Positions 8,466-21,858 are shown, counted from the stretch's first letter. The stretch is DNA of 49,146 nucleotides from an uncultured Actinomycetes bacterium (GCA_937902105.1 CALGTP010000771.1:1-49146), one strand, 5' to 3'. Program-made: numbers and translations. The notes: generated from the sequence alone by a model not told the origin.

Positions 8466-9350
8466 TCAGGTAGCGATACTGATTCCAAAGAGTCTCTCAA
8501 AACTGGCGATGTACTCGGCGTCGTCCTCAACGGCCCCCAGCGCCACCCAATCGGCGTCACTGACCGAATCTCGACGTGCCAAAATCTCGGGCCCACCCCA
8601 AGATACGGGATAACGCAGTCGCGGGGTTGTGGTTTCAATGGCTTGGCGAATCACAGCCCCCACCTCAAATGGGTCCGTGGAGTTAGCCATGCCCGCTGCG
8701 TAAAACTGAAACATCCGGCGGTAGTGCGCCTCGTAGGCGCCCGTGCTGTTTGGGGCGTCAATATTCTTGGCGAAGATCGCCGATTTGGTGATCCCGGGCT
8801 CAATGATGGCGACACGAATATTGAAAGGGGCAAGTTCCTGAGCGAGACCTTCACTCATTGCTTCAAGGGCCCACTTTGATGCCACATAGGGAGCTTGCGC
8901 GAGAGCCGCAAAACGACCCACGACCGAGGAGACGTTGATGATGCAACCAGACTTTCGTTGACGCATCGCTGGCAGAACTTCTTGAGCACAACGAACTGCA
9001 CCACAGAGATTGATGTTCATAATGTCGAGATACAACGAAGACGGACATTCTTCAACCACAGCATTGCCGCCAACACCAGCATTGTTCACCAACACGTCGA
9101 TGCGCTCGGTGCGTTGCATGATGTCTACAAATCCATTGGTGACGCTTTGATCATCGGCAATATCTAATTCAACCCACTCAATATCGACGCCAACTGCATT
9201 TGCCATTGCTATGGCTTTGGTGGCTTTATCAATGTTCCGAACCGTGCCAAAGACGCGGTATCCGTTTTGCGCCAAGTGAATGGCCGTGGCTCGGCCGATC
9301 CCCGAGTTTGCTCCGGTGACAACCGCTACTGATGGTGAATGTGCAGACAT
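8466..9350 (-). CDS. SDR family NAD(P)-dependent oxidoreductase
   Basis: This 294-residue classical SDR carries TGANSGIGRA near residues 13-22, NNAGVGG, the catalytic INVSSVVGR serine region and the YVASKWALE active-site motif. The C-terminal third resembles SDRs acting on lipid, steroid or retinol-like alcohols (weak inference). It reads toward the tRNA-Ser pair and lies 27 bases after the prephenate dehydratase gene on the same strand, so it may be co-transcribed with pheA, though no functional link is obvious. The substrate is unknown. Confidence 0.87.
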   Translation of the reverse strand: MSAHSPSVAVVTGANSGIGRATAIHLAQNGYRVFGTVRNIDKATKAIAMANAVGVDIEWVELDIADDQSVTNGFVDIMQRTERIDVLVNNAGVGGNAVVEECPSSLYLDIMNINLCGAVRCAQEVLPAMRQRKSGCIINVSSVVGRFAALAQAPYVASKWALEAMSEGLAQELAPFNIRVAIIEPGITKSAIFAKNIDAPNSTGAYEAHYRRMFQFYAAGMANSTDPFEVGAVIRQAIETTTPRLRYPVSWGGPEILARRDSVSDADWVALGAVEDDAEYIASFERLFGISIAT

Positions 9351-9377
9351 ACCTGCACACTAGGCGCAAAAACGAGA

Positions 9378-10340
9378 TTATTGAATCGTCAAGCGGAGTC
9401 GATCTATCCAGTCATCGGCTTGTTGCCAACGCACATCGGCATGTTCGCGAGTGCTGTGTATGTGAAGCGAATGCGCAGGATAAGAACCCAAAAACTTCAC
9501 GTTTCCTTGCTTGGCATGCAAGGCCCGCAAAGCATCGGCGACCAACTCATCGGCGATATGTCCGTCGAGATACATCACGAAACAATAATCGCCAAGTCCG
9601 CCAGCTTTCGTCGGTCGGGACAACAAGTTGGTGATGTTCACTCGTCGTGCGGCGAACTCTTGCAAAATTGAAATCAAACTTCCTGGCTCATCGGCGCGTT
9701 GATAGACAACAATGCCAGTGATGTCATGTCCCGTCGGTGCAGGTATTCCTGAGCGACCGACGACAACGAAGCGCGTCTGATTGCCAGCATGATCGGCAAT
9801 GTCGGTTGCCAAAATATCAAGTCCATATAAAGTCGCAGCATTTCGCGGCGCAACGGCAGCGACTCCTGCCACAGCATTCGTAGCAACTGTTTTGGCTGCA
9901 TCGGCAGTGCTATTTGCTGCGTCCACTTGAGCGTTAGGTAATTTTTCCCTTAGGTACCGATGGCATTGGGCGGTGGCAACGGGAATTGACAACACGCTCG
10001 TGACATCGCCAAGTGCTGTTCCAGGTAAGGCCATTAAACAATGCTCAATATCAAGAACGATTTCGCGTTGAATCAACAGTTCGTAATCGAAGGACAAAGC
10101 ATCTTGAGTGAAGTTCACCGTACCTTCAATGGAATTTTCAATGGGGACAACACCGAAGTCCACTTCGCCACTTTGCACAGCATCCAAGACATCCGGGACC
10201 GAGCGATAGGCCACCAACTCAGCCTGATCGAGATCTCCCTGAGAACGCACGGCCTGTTCGGTGAAGGTCCCGAAAGGTCCAAGAAACGCCACCCGCAAAG
10301 TTCGCTCAGTTGGGTGCTGGGATGGAGTGGAAGTGTTCAC
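9378..10340 (-). CDS. pheA: prephenate dehydratase
   Basis: The enzyme converts prephenate to phenylpyruvate in phenylalanine synthesis. The catalytic domain opens with RVAFLGPFGTFTEQA and contains ENSIEGTVNFT, then an LxxLP-type region and TRFVVVG. A C-terminal ACT domain (GSLISILQEFAARRVNITNLLSRP) should bind phenylalanine for feedback inhibition. No chorismate mutase domain is attached. The frame is open upstream to a TTG at 10370; a GTG at 10340 is preferred because it lies nearer the conserved domain and leaves room for a promoter facing larB. Product certain, start uncertain. Confidence 0.92.
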   Translation of the reverse strand: MNTSTPSQHPTERTLRVAFLGPFGTFTEQAVRSQGDLDQAELVAYRSVPDVLDAVQSGEVDFGVVPIENSIEGTVNFTQDALSFDYELLIQREIVLDIEHCLMALPGTALGDVTSVLSIPVATAQCHRYLREKLPNAQVDAANSTADAAKTVATNAVAGVAAVAPRNAATLYGLDILATDIADHAGNQTRFVVVGRSGIPAPTGHDITGIVVYQRADEPGSLISILQEFAARRVNITNLLSRPTKAGGLGDYCFVMYLDGHIADELVADALRALHAKQGNVKFLGSYPAHSLHIHSTREHADVRWQQADDWIDRLRLTIQ

Positions 10341-10386
10341 AATCGCCAAGGCTAGAGGCACGGTCGCCAAGTGGCAGGATGATTAA

Positions 10387-11148
10387 GTGGATGTTGAAAC
10401 CTTGCGCCAATTAATGGATGGAGTTTCTGCAGGTACGGTCTCGCCAGATGAGGCCGTCGAACGGCTCAAAAGACTGCCTTTCAGCGATGTCGGCGATGCC
10501 TTGGTGGATCACCACCGACATCTCCGTCAAGGCACCCCCGAAGCCGTCTATGGACCAGGTAAGACCCCCGAGCAATGCGTTTTGATCGTTGCTGAGTTAC
10601 TGGCCCACGGCACTGGACCTATCCTCGTGACGCGTACCAACCAAGATCAATGTCTCGCTCTGACCACTGCTTTCGGCCCCGCTGAGATGGCCAATGGTTC
10701 CATGCTGTGGCGCGCTGCAACACCTTGGTACAAAGGACGGGCTCTTGTTATTTCCGCGGGTACCGCTGATGTACCCGTGGTGGATGAGTGCCTCTTGGCT
10801 TTACGCGCCCACGGCATTATTGGCGCCCGCATCACCGATGTCGGTGTAGCGGGGTTGCATCGATTGCTAGATCGCCTTGATGACATCATGGCCGCAGATG
10901 TCATCGTCGTGGTCGCTGGCATGGAAGGCGCCTTAGCCAGTGTCATCGGCGGACTCAGCGGCAAACCTGTGATCGCCGTACCCACCAATGTGGGGTACGG
11001 ATCGGGTCTTGAAGGTGTCACGGCACTTTTGGCAATGCACGCCACCTGCGCCAATGGCGTCACCGTAGTCGGCATTGACAATGGTTATGGAGCAGCATGC
11101 GCAGTATCGCGTATCCTTCGTAGTCTCCAACCGAAAGAGAAATCATGA
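10387..11148 (+). CDS. larB: nickel pincer cofactor biosynthesis protein LarB
   Basis: This 253-residue protein has the LarB arrangement: an N-terminal segment with GTVSPDEAVERLKRLPF, a YGPGKTPEQ motif, then a PurE/AIR-carboxylase-like domain with GTADVPVVDECLLALRAHG, VVAGMEGALASVIGGL and GYGSGLEGVTALLAM. LarB carboxylates and hydrolyses nicotinic acid adenine dinucleotide to the dicarboxylate precursor of the nickel-pincer nucleotide. The start is a GTG. Its stop overlaps the larC start by 4 bases. Neither larE (sulfur insertion) nor larA (the racemase using the cofactor) is in this window. Confidence 0.92.
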   Translation: MDVETLRQLMDGVSAGTVSPDEAVERLKRLPFSDVGDALVDHHRHLRQGTPEAVYGPGKTPEQCVLIVAELLAHGTGPILVTRTNQDQCLALTTAFGPAEMANGSMLWRAATPWYKGRALVISAGTADVPVVDECLLALRAHGIIGARITDVGVAGLHRLLDRLDDIMAADVIVVVAGMEGALASVIGGLSGKPVIAVPTNVGYGSGLEGVTALLAMHATCANGVTVVGIDNGYGAACAVSRILRSLQPKEKS

Positions 11149-12326
11149 GTCGCCTCGCTTGGTTTAACTGCACTGCTGGAACAGCGGGAGATATGACCCT
11201 GGCCGCGCTCGTTGACGCAGGTGCAGATTCTTTCGCCGTCGGAGCGATTCTTGGTGGCTTAAAGATTGACGATTACGCTCTCACGTTTGAGCGCACTCAG
11301 CGTTCTGGTGTCAGCGCAACTCGCGCCATTGTTGCCGTGCACGATCATCAGGCCGAACATCAACATCACCACCGCTCGTGGAGCAATATCTCCCAACTGC
11401 TACAGAATTCTGAATTACCAGATCGTGTCCGCGCCCGAGCACTCACAGTGTTTCACGTCTTAGCCGAAGTGGAAGCCAAGATTCATAACGTCAGTATTGA
11501 CGACATCGAATTTCACGAAGTTGGAAGTGTGGATGCGATCATTGACATTGTTGGCGTATGTGCTGCTCTTGAAGTTCTCAATATTGAAAAAATATTTTGT
11601 GGCAATATTGCCGTTGGCCACGGACATATCAACACCGCTCATGGTGTGCTCCCCAACCCTGCACCAGCGGTGACTGCTTTATGTGCCCTGCGCAACGTCA
11701 CCATGGTGGGACTGGATGACCATCGCGAACTTGCCACACCTACGGGGGTTGCTCTGATGGTCGCGCTCGCCGAATCGTTTGGCGTCATGCCTTCAATGGG
11801 CGTACACGCTGTTGGTTACGGTGCCGGCACGGCTGATATTTCTGGGCGCGCCAATGTCGTGCAAGTCATCATCGGTGACGCAACAGAGACATCTGTGCTG
11901 TCGGGGACTGGTCAAACGGTGCAACTACTTGAGGCAAATGTTGACGATGTCACCGGCGAAGTAGTTGCTCATACCATCGCCTCACTACTCAGTGCCGGAG
12001 CGCATGATGCCTGGGCTTCCCCAATTGTGATGAAAAAAGGTCGCCCTGCTTTTACGGTTCATGCCCTATGCGATTCATCTCTCATAGAAAAAATAGCCGC
12101 AATTCTTGTTCGTGAGACGGGCACACTCGGATTACGTGGCACAACCTTGCAACGCTGGCCACAAACGCGAACTGAAAAAACAGTCACTATTGATGGCTAC
12201 GACATTCGAGTCAAGATCAGTGGCAATCGGGTCAAGGTTGAGTACGACGATGCACTGCTGGCAGCCACGGCTCTCAATATCCCTCTGCGTGAAGTTTTAT
12301 TGCGGGCCGAACAATCAGCGCAGTAA
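11145..12326 (+). CDS. larC: nickel pincer cofactor biosynthesis protein LarC
   Basis: The 393-residue protein matches LarC, the CTP-dependent nickel insertase (cyclometallase) of the pincer cofactor. Visible are the N-terminal FNCTAGTAGDMTLAALVDAG, a histidine-rich metal-handling stretch near residues 66-82, FHEVGSVDAIIDIVG, VLPNPAPAV and, in the LarC2 part, EANVDDVTGEV and SPIVMKKGRP. In Lactiplantibacillus plantarum the two parts are split and joined by frameshifting; here they are one continuous frame. The gene overlaps larB by 4 bases and converges on the thioredoxin-like gene with a one-base gap. Confidence 0.93.
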   Translation: MSRLAWFNCTAGTAGDMTLAALVDAGADSFAVGAILGGLKIDDYALTFERTQRSGVSATRAIVAVHDHQAEHQHHHRSWSNISQLLQNSELPDRVRARALTVFHVLAEVEAKIHNVSIDDIEFHEVGSVDAIIDIVGVCAALEVLNIEKIFCGNIAVGHGHINTAHGVLPNPAPAVTALCALRNVTMVGLDDHRELATPTGVALMVALAESFGVMPSMGVHAVGYGAGTADISGRANVVQVIIGDATETSVLSGTGQTVQLLEANVDDVTGEVVAHTIASLLSAGAHDAWASPIVMKKGRPAFTVHALCDSSLIEKIAAILVRETGTLGLRGTTLQRWPQTRTEKTVTIDGYDIRVKISGNRVKVEYDDALLAATALNIPLREVLLRAEQSAQ

Positions 12327-12327
12327 A

Positions 12328-12987
12328 TTAGTCGGCGAGAGCGTCACCAACGATTTGCGTGAGGGCGGCGATTTCTACTTCACCTGACACGCGAACCTTA
12401 ACTTCGCCATCGGCCCCGACAATCACAAAAAACGGATAGCCCGAAACACCGTATGCCTCAGCTGCTTCCATCGATGTTGAATCCGCCATCATCGGCCAGG
12501 TCCAACCTTTGTCAACGGCCCATTGCGAGGGCGGGTAATTCGGCCGATCACTAGCGACTGCGGTACTCACACCGACAACCTGCAGTTCACTCGGAACTGC
12601 ACCCGATGCTTGCCACTCAATGAGACGCGGAACTTCGCGATTGCAATGTGGGCACCAATGCGCCAAGAACACGACCATGTACGCCTGACCATCACCAGGA
12701 GTCACCGATACACCTGATCCGTCAAAGGTCGCACCATTCAATGTCGGAGCCACTTGACCCACCATCGGATCGATCGCCTCATCACCTAATGACTCAAGGG
12801 TGGTGCCCTCAATAACAACGGGCTGATTTTCCTTGGCGAGCACATCGCCACCTGGTAGCGAATTAGTTGTGCTACTACCTTCATCGCCGCCGCCTACAAC
12901 AACAGCCACGAGTAGCGCTGTGGCAATTGCGGCCACTATCGCCAATACAACCCACTTGCCATTACTTGGTTGAGATTTCTGAGCCAT
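12328..12987 (-). CDS. membrane-anchored TlpA/AhpC-type thioredoxin-like protein with CPHC site
   Basis: The 219-residue protein has one N-terminal membrane segment (about 12-31) and an extracytoplasmic thioredoxin fold. The active site WCPHC puts cysteines at 112 and 115; the cis-proline is P185 in GYPFF. CPHC is the dipeptide found in oxidising DsbA, while reducing TlpA or ResA proteins usually have other central residues. The upstream gene encodes a DsbB/BdbC-like protein and overlaps this start by 26 bases. The pair therefore probably makes disulfides in exported proteins, with this protein as the oxidant (inference). A reductase role cannot be excluded. Confidence 0.85.
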   Translation of the reverse strand: MAQKSQPSNGKWVVLAIVAAIATALLVAVVVGGGDEGSSTTNSLPGGDVLAKENQPVVIEGTTLESLGDEAIDPMVGQVAPTLNGATFDGSGVSVTPGDGQAYMVVFLAHWCPHCNREVPRLIEWQASGAVPSELQVVGVSTAVASDRPNYPPSQWAVDKGWTWPMMADSTSMEAAEAYGVSGYPFFVIVGADGEVKVRVSGEVEIAALTQIVGDALAD

Positions 12988-13531
12988 CTATGGCCTGCCT
13001 TTCAAGATCGTCGCCAGGAGTACCTATAAATAAGAGTGCCACAATGGCAATGAATCCACACAAAGCCATAAAGGCAAGTGTCACAAAACCCATGCGCCGA
13101 AACCACACATCTGTACATGATGGCCCAATGCCGCAAGCCCCATCTCCTAAAGACGGTTTCCACTCAATCAGATAGTGATAACTAGATAAACACACACCAG
13201 CGATCAGTAAGGGCAAGGCATACCAACGCACATTGCGGTCTTTACGAATCGCAGCGATCAACAAAATACCTGCCAGGGGATACATGCAAATACGCTGGAA
13301 CCAACACAGGCGACAGGGCGCATAGTGCGCTACCTCGCTGAAATACAGGCTTCCCGCAGTAGCCACCGCCGCTACCAACCACGCCAGCCAAAGTGATAGG
13401 CGGCGAATATCGTTCACCAACGCCGTTGTGGGGGCGAAATAGCCGCCGACCGAGGCAAAACCCAAGCCGCCCACAAGGGCAACCAAGGCCAATAAGGACG
13501 CAAAAAGTTCAACAGTTCTTACACTCACCAT
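12962..13531 (-). CDS. DsbB/BdbC-like disulfide bond formation protein
   Basis: This 189-residue membrane protein has four to five hydrophobic segments. Cysteine pairs C73/C76 (PCRLCWFQRICMYP) and C133/C139 (CGIGPSC) are in the places used by DsbB/BdbC to pass electrons from a DsbA-like partner to quinone. The frame is open upstream to 13876, but that part overlaps the opposite-strand rhodanese coding region. The ATG at 13531 (MVSVRTVEL) just before the first membrane helix is therefore the sensible start. Its end overlaps the thioredoxin-like gene by 26 bases, so the two are translationally linked. Many actinobacteria use VKOR for this step instead. Confidence 0.87.
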   Translation of the reverse strand: MVSVRTVELFASLLALVALVGGLGFASVGGYFAPTTALVNDIRRLSLWLAWLVAAVATAGSLYFSEVAHYAPCRLCWFQRICMYPLAGILLIAAIRKDRNVRWYALPLLIAGVCLSSYHYLIEWKPSLGDGACGIGPSCTDVWFRRMGFVTLAFMALCGFIAIVALLFIGTPGDDLERQAIDGSEISTK

Positions 13532-13538
13532 TGTCAGT

Positions 13539-16148
13539 ATGCCTGCACCAAGCGCGAGAATGAAAACCTTGAATGAGTTAAATCCCCAAGTTCCCCCAAT
13601 TGAGTCACAAGCCGATACCGCTGTCGTTATTTCTGCTGATGAATTCCAGCAACTTTCAACACTGGGAAATGTGATCATCGCTGATGTTCGGTGGTATCTC
13701 GATGGGCGCGATGCCCGCAAGGTGTACACCGAGGGACATATCCCTGGTGCCATCTTTGTTGATCTTGAAAAAGATCTCGTGAACTCCGATCGCACCGATG
13801 CCACTGCTGGTCGACACCCATTCCCCTCACCATCAGCCTTTGCTGGGGCAATGTCGCGTCTCGGAATCAGTAACACCTCACGGGTTATTGCCTATGACGA
13901 CACAGGAGGTATGACTGCAGCGCGATTCGTTGTGATGTTGCGCATGCTGGGTTGCCAGGCTTCATTGCTTGACGGGGGAATCGCAGCGTGGCAAGCACAT
14001 TCACATGAACCATTAGCCACAGGAAAACCCATGTCGGTGAAAGGCGGAACTTTCACCACGACTCCGTGGCCCGTCCATCAGCTCGCCAGTAAACAAGAAC
14101 TTGAAGAGATTCTTATCCGTACTGCGACTTCATCACGACTCGTCATACTTGACGCGCGTAGTCCTGATCGCTTCGCTGGCAACGTCAATGAAGCCGCAGC
14201 CAAACTTGATCCGCGCCCCGGTCACATCCCAGGAGCATTCAACGCTCCTTGGAATAGTCTCCTTGATTCACAAACCGGCATCTTGAAGAACGTGGATGAA
14301 CTGCGCGTCCACTACGAATCATTATGTGTTGACGTTGCCGACGATGTCATTGCCTATTGCGGCAGTGGAATCTCGGCTTGTCTCAACGTCGTCGCCCTCG
14401 AACATGCCGGATTTGGCCACGCACGACTTTTTGTCGCTTCCTGGTCGGGTTGGGCATCTGACCCGCAGGCACCCATAGAAGTTGGCAGTGCAACTCCTGA
14501 CCGTGACGCTTTCATCAAGCACACCTCATCGGTGAGCAGTCATGCTGTTCGTGAGTTGCGTCGAACACGACAGAAAAATCGACTTGCCGAAGTTGAATGG
14601 TTTGAAGCTCTCTATCGGGTTTACCTTGCGGCATTTATTTTCGGTGGTGGAATTTTGTTTCTTTCTGGCCTCGTCACCGATGAGCCAGTCACCACTACAA
14701 CTGCCGCTGATGTCTTAAAGTTTGGGCCCAGTTGGCTCGGTCTCGCGGGTGTATTGGCACTCGCAATGGGATTGCGCTCAGGTAGTCGCGGTGGTCCACT
14801 GGCGATTGAAGAAGCAGATGTTCGCCATGTATTGCTGGCCCCTGTCAGTCGCCAGCGTGTATTGATGCGTCCCGCTGTCCAACGATTACGCACGGTGATG
14901 TTCTCTACCGCCGCCGCGGGCGCAGTGGCTGGTCAACTTGCCGGACGGCGTTTACCCGGCACCGCAATGGCATGGGCTCTGTCCGGATCTATTTGGGGAG
15001 CCACTGCGGGTGCGCTTTTTGTCGGTGCAGCCTTATGCGCGCATTCATTAAAACTACGTGGGTGGATGGCAAGCATTGTTGGCGCCGCATTATTAGTTTG
15101 GCAAGTCACTGCATCTCTGCCAAAATCAACGCTTGCTGGTCCTGGAGATCTACAAGGCGGTCTCGCAATGTGGAGCCAACGAACACGCTCTATAGAAATA
15201 GCCCCCATACTCGCCGCTGCACTTTTGATGATCATTGGTTTGGTATTGCTCGGTCGACAGTCTCTCGAATCTTTATCTCGTCGTTCTGCATTAGTCAGTC
15301 AACTGCGGTTTGCGGTGACCCTGCAAGATCTGCGGACAGTGACATTGTTACGCCGACAACTCAGCCAAGAACGAAGTCGAAGCCGACCGTGGCTCAAGGT
15401 TCGTCGCAATCGAGGTTTTTCCACCGAATGGCATCGCGGCTGGCAAGGACTCTTGCGGTTTCCCGTGAGTCGCCTGACGCGCATTGTTTCTTTGGCCATC
15501 ATCGCTGGCTTGTGTCAAGTAGCGATGTACAACGGAACGACAGCCGCAATCGTTGCTAGCGGACTGGCGTTATTTATATTGGGATTGGAACTCTGCGAAC
15601 CTCTCGCCCAAGAAATTGATCAAGGTGAACGCACTGACGCCTATCCAAAAATTCGCGGTGTGATGTATCTCTCGCTACTCACTTCAACTGGCGCGATTTG
15701 TTTTCCCGTGGTGGGCATCATGGTCGCCACGATGGGACTCGCTGAACCCAAAATGTGGTCAGTTGCCGCAATTTGTGCAGTCCCCGCAATGCTTGGTGGA
15801 TTGATCGGCGCAGCCATCAACATTGTCTCTGGTGCCCCCGATCAAATTTCATCAAACGCCCAAGCCAATATGATGCCCCCTGAAGTTGCCGGAACGCTGA
15901 GTTTGATCAAGGCAATTTGGCCAGTGGTCTTAGCAGTCATCGGCAGTCTGCCGATGCTTGCAGTGCGTTCAGCCCTGACTCATGGCTCGGGTACACCCGC
16001 CGCTGCCCTGCGAGTCGCCATAGCGGTCCTACTTTTGTCGTTCATGATTGGTGGATGGGTTCGCTTTCGCGATGACATCAAAAAATCATTGGCTAATGCC
16101 GCTGCTGAAAGTCGCGGTCAAAAATCACGTACTGGAGCAAAATCATGA
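13539..16148 (+). CDS. rhodanese (sulfurtransferase) fused to ABC-type membrane permease
   Basis: One uninterrupted 869-residue frame holds two proteins' worth of sequence. Residues about 28-315 are a tandem rhodanese of the SseA/thiosulfate or 3-mercaptopyruvate sulfurtransferase type: an inactive first domain, then a second domain with active cysteine C274 in CGSGISA and the GHIPGA signatures. A charged linker (about 316-355) leads into about 510 residues with roughly 11-12 hydrophobic segments, a permease. The next gene, overlapping by 4 bases, is its ATPase. A GTG at 14532 (V332) could give a separate permease, but no ribosome site is clear there. A nearer ATG at 13560 is an alternative N-terminal start. 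The substrate is unknown; sulfur or thiol export is a guess. Confidence 0.85.
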   Translation: MPAPSARMKTLNELNPQVPPIESQADTAVVISADEFQQLSTLGNVIIADVRWYLDGRDARKVYTEGHIPGAIFVDLEKDLVNSDRTDATAGRHPFPSPSAFAGAMSRLGISNTSRVIAYDDTGGMTAARFVVMLRMLGCQASLLDGGIAAWQAHSHEPLATGKPMSVKGGTFTTTPWPVHQLASKQELEEILIRTATSSRLVILDARSPDRFAGNVNEAAAKLDPRPGHIPGAFNAPWNSLLDSQTGILKNVDELRVHYESLCVDVADDVIAYCGSGISACLNVVALEHAGFGHARLFVASWSGWASDPQAPIEVGSATPDRDAFIKHTSSVSSHAVRELRRTRQKNRLAEVEWFEALYRVYLAAFIFGGGILFLSGLVTDEPVTTTTAADVLKFGPSWLGLAGVLALAMGLRSGSRGGPLAIEEADVRHVLLAPVSRQRVLMRPAVQRLRTVMFSTAAAGAVAGQLAGRRLPGTAMAWALSGSIWGATAGALFVGAALCAHSLKLRGWMASIVGAALLVWQVTASLPKSTLAGPGDLQGGLAMWSQRTRSIEIAPILAAALLMIIGLVLLGRQSLESLSRRSALVSQLRFAVTLQDLRTVTLLRRQLSQERSRSRPWLKVRRNRGFSTEWHRGWQGLLRFPVSRLTRIVSLAIIAGLCQVAMYNGTTAAIVASGLALFILGLELCEPLAQEIDQGERTDAYPKIRGVMYLSLLTSTGAICFPVVGIMVATMGLAEPKMWSVAAICAVPAMLGGLIGAAINIVSGAPDQISSNAQANMMPPEVAGTLSLIKAIWPVVLAVIGSLPMLAVRSALTHGSGTPAAALRVAIAVLLLSFMIGGWVRFRDDIKKSLANAAAESRGQKSRTGAKS

Positions 16149-16915
16149 GTCGCCATCCCAAACCACCTAACTCCACCTCACCGAGTGCCCCTAGTGGTAC
16201 ACAGACCGCAACCGTTTTGCCAGCAGCCCTCATCGCCACCAATGTTGCAAAGGACTACGGTGACGGACCAGCTTTATATCCATTGTCTGTGCGCGTCGAA
16301 GAACATGAGCGCGTCGCTCTCATCGGTCATAACGGTTCGGGAAAGACAACATTTTTGCGAATCGCCACTGGACTTCTTGAACCGGCTTCTGGTGGCATAA
16401 CAATCTTCGGTCAAGAACCAGGCTCAATGGCAGCACGTTCGAAACTGAGTTATCTCGCCGATACTCCTACTTTTTACGATGACCTCTCGGTATGGGAACA
16501 CTTGGAGTACACCGCTCGATTGCACAACATGACTGCCTGGGAGCAACGCGCCGCCGACCTTCTTGGACAACTCGGTATTTACGAACGCGGCGACGATCTA
16601 CCCTCACGCTTCAGCCGCGGCCTGAAACAAAAAGCAGCGATCGCTATCGCCTTCATTCGCCCCTTCGAACTGATGTTGGTAGATGAACCTTTTGTCGGAC
16701 TTGATGCCGATGGTAAAGAGGCATTGCTTGATCTCTTTGATCAGGCCTCGACAGCAGGTGCAGCTCTTGTAGTGGCAACCCACGAGTTGAGTTTTGTTTC
16801 TCGAACAGCACGTACAATCGCCCTGCGCGATGGAGCCTTGATCTTTGATGGTGAGTCATCACAAGCGCAAGCCCGAGGGCTGGTAGCAGTTGAGGGCACC
16901 ACTTCTCAAGATTGA
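16145..16915 (+). CDS. ABC transporter ATP-binding protein
   Basis: The 256-residue ATPase has Walker A GHNGSGKT (about 61-68), a signature of the ABC-2 type reading FSRGLKQK, Walker B LMLVDEP followed by the D-loop GLD, and the switch histidine in VATHE. It is cytosolic and should power the permease half of the upstream fusion protein, with which it overlaps by 4 bases. ABC-2-like signatures usually mean export. A basic, Ser/Pro-rich N-terminal tail of about 28 residues precedes the ABC domain. A DUF2510 protein follows within about 25 bases. Confidence 0.92.
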   Translation: MSRHPKPPNSTSPSAPSGTQTATVLPAALIATNVAKDYGDGPALYPLSVRVEEHERVALIGHNGSGKTTFLRIATGLLEPASGGITIFGQEPGSMAARSKLSYLADTPTFYDDLSVWEHLEYTARLHNMTAWEQRAADLLGQLGIYERGDDLPSRFSRGLKQKAAIAIAFIRPFELMLVDEPFVGLDADGKEALLDLFDQASTAGAALVVATHELSFVSRTARTIALRDGALIFDGESSQAQARGLVAVEGTTSQD

Positions 16916-16938
16916 TCAAGAGGGGTAGACTTTCTCAC

Positions 16939-17322
16939 ATGTTGGAATTTGTCTCAATCAAGGTTTCTCCTGATGCTCACGACGATTTAGCTACTCAACT
17001 CACTGCGCAGTCAGGTGAAGGCTGGAACGTCGTCAGCATTGTGTCTGCTGGCAATGAGATCGTGGCTTTTCTCTCACGACCCGTCGTCGCGACGACTCCA
17101 GCATCTGCTGCGGGCTGGGCCTCCACTACTTCCGATTCAGCGGAGACGACAATACCAACGACAACACCAACGACCACACCAACGACGACAGTCCCCAGCG
17201 TGCCCGCAGATTGGTACAAAGATCCTGCTGGTCGATACGACTTTCGTTATTGGGATGGCAGCAAGTGGACAGAAAATGTCAGCCGTGATGGTGTCAGATT
17301 TACCGACCCACCGACTAAGTGA
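16939..17322 (+). CDS. DUF2510 domain protein with DUF4177-like N-terminus
   Basis: This 127-residue protein starts with a small alpha/beta part of about 50 residues resembling DUF4177 (GEGWNVVSIVSAGNEIVAFLSRP). It continues through a Thr/Pro-rich linker and ends with a DUF2510 domain (WYKDPAGRYDFRYWDGSKWTENV). DUF2510 is a short actinobacterial domain typical of envelope or membrane-linked proteins, with no agreed function. A TTG at 16912 would extend the frame, but the ATG at 16939 follows GAGGGG and is preferred. It lies just after the ABC ATPase and may belong to that operon. No membrane segment is present. Confidence 0.75.
   Translation: MLEFVSIKVSPDAHDDLATQLTAQSGEGWNVVSIVSAGNEIVAFLSRPVVATTPASAAGWASTTSDSAETTIPTTTPTTTPTTTVPSVPADWYKDPAGRYDFRYWDGSKWTENVSRDGVRFTDPPTK
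17154..17189 (+). repeat. three tandem 12-bp repeats coding for TTPT units
   Basis: Three consecutive 12-base units (ACCAACGACAAC and two variants with changes at positions 10 and 11) encode the Thr/Pro linker of the DUF2510 protein. Such in-frame tandem repeats can gain or lose units by slippage and alter linker length without breaking the frame. Confidence 0.8.
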
Positions 17323-17369
17323 GAAAAGTCTGCACTCATAACTTGGCAACTTTTCGCTAGGTTAGATCT

Positions 17370-21858
<4,489 letters not shown>

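Noticed and set aside
13532-13876. N-terminal extension of the DsbB-like frame
   Set aside because: It is antisense to the conserved first rhodanese domain and does not resemble DsbB; the membrane protein begins at the ATG at 13531.
17154-17189. Tandem repeats as a CRISPR or regulatory array
   Set aside because: They are contiguous, in frame, without spacers, and code for a Thr/Pro linker.
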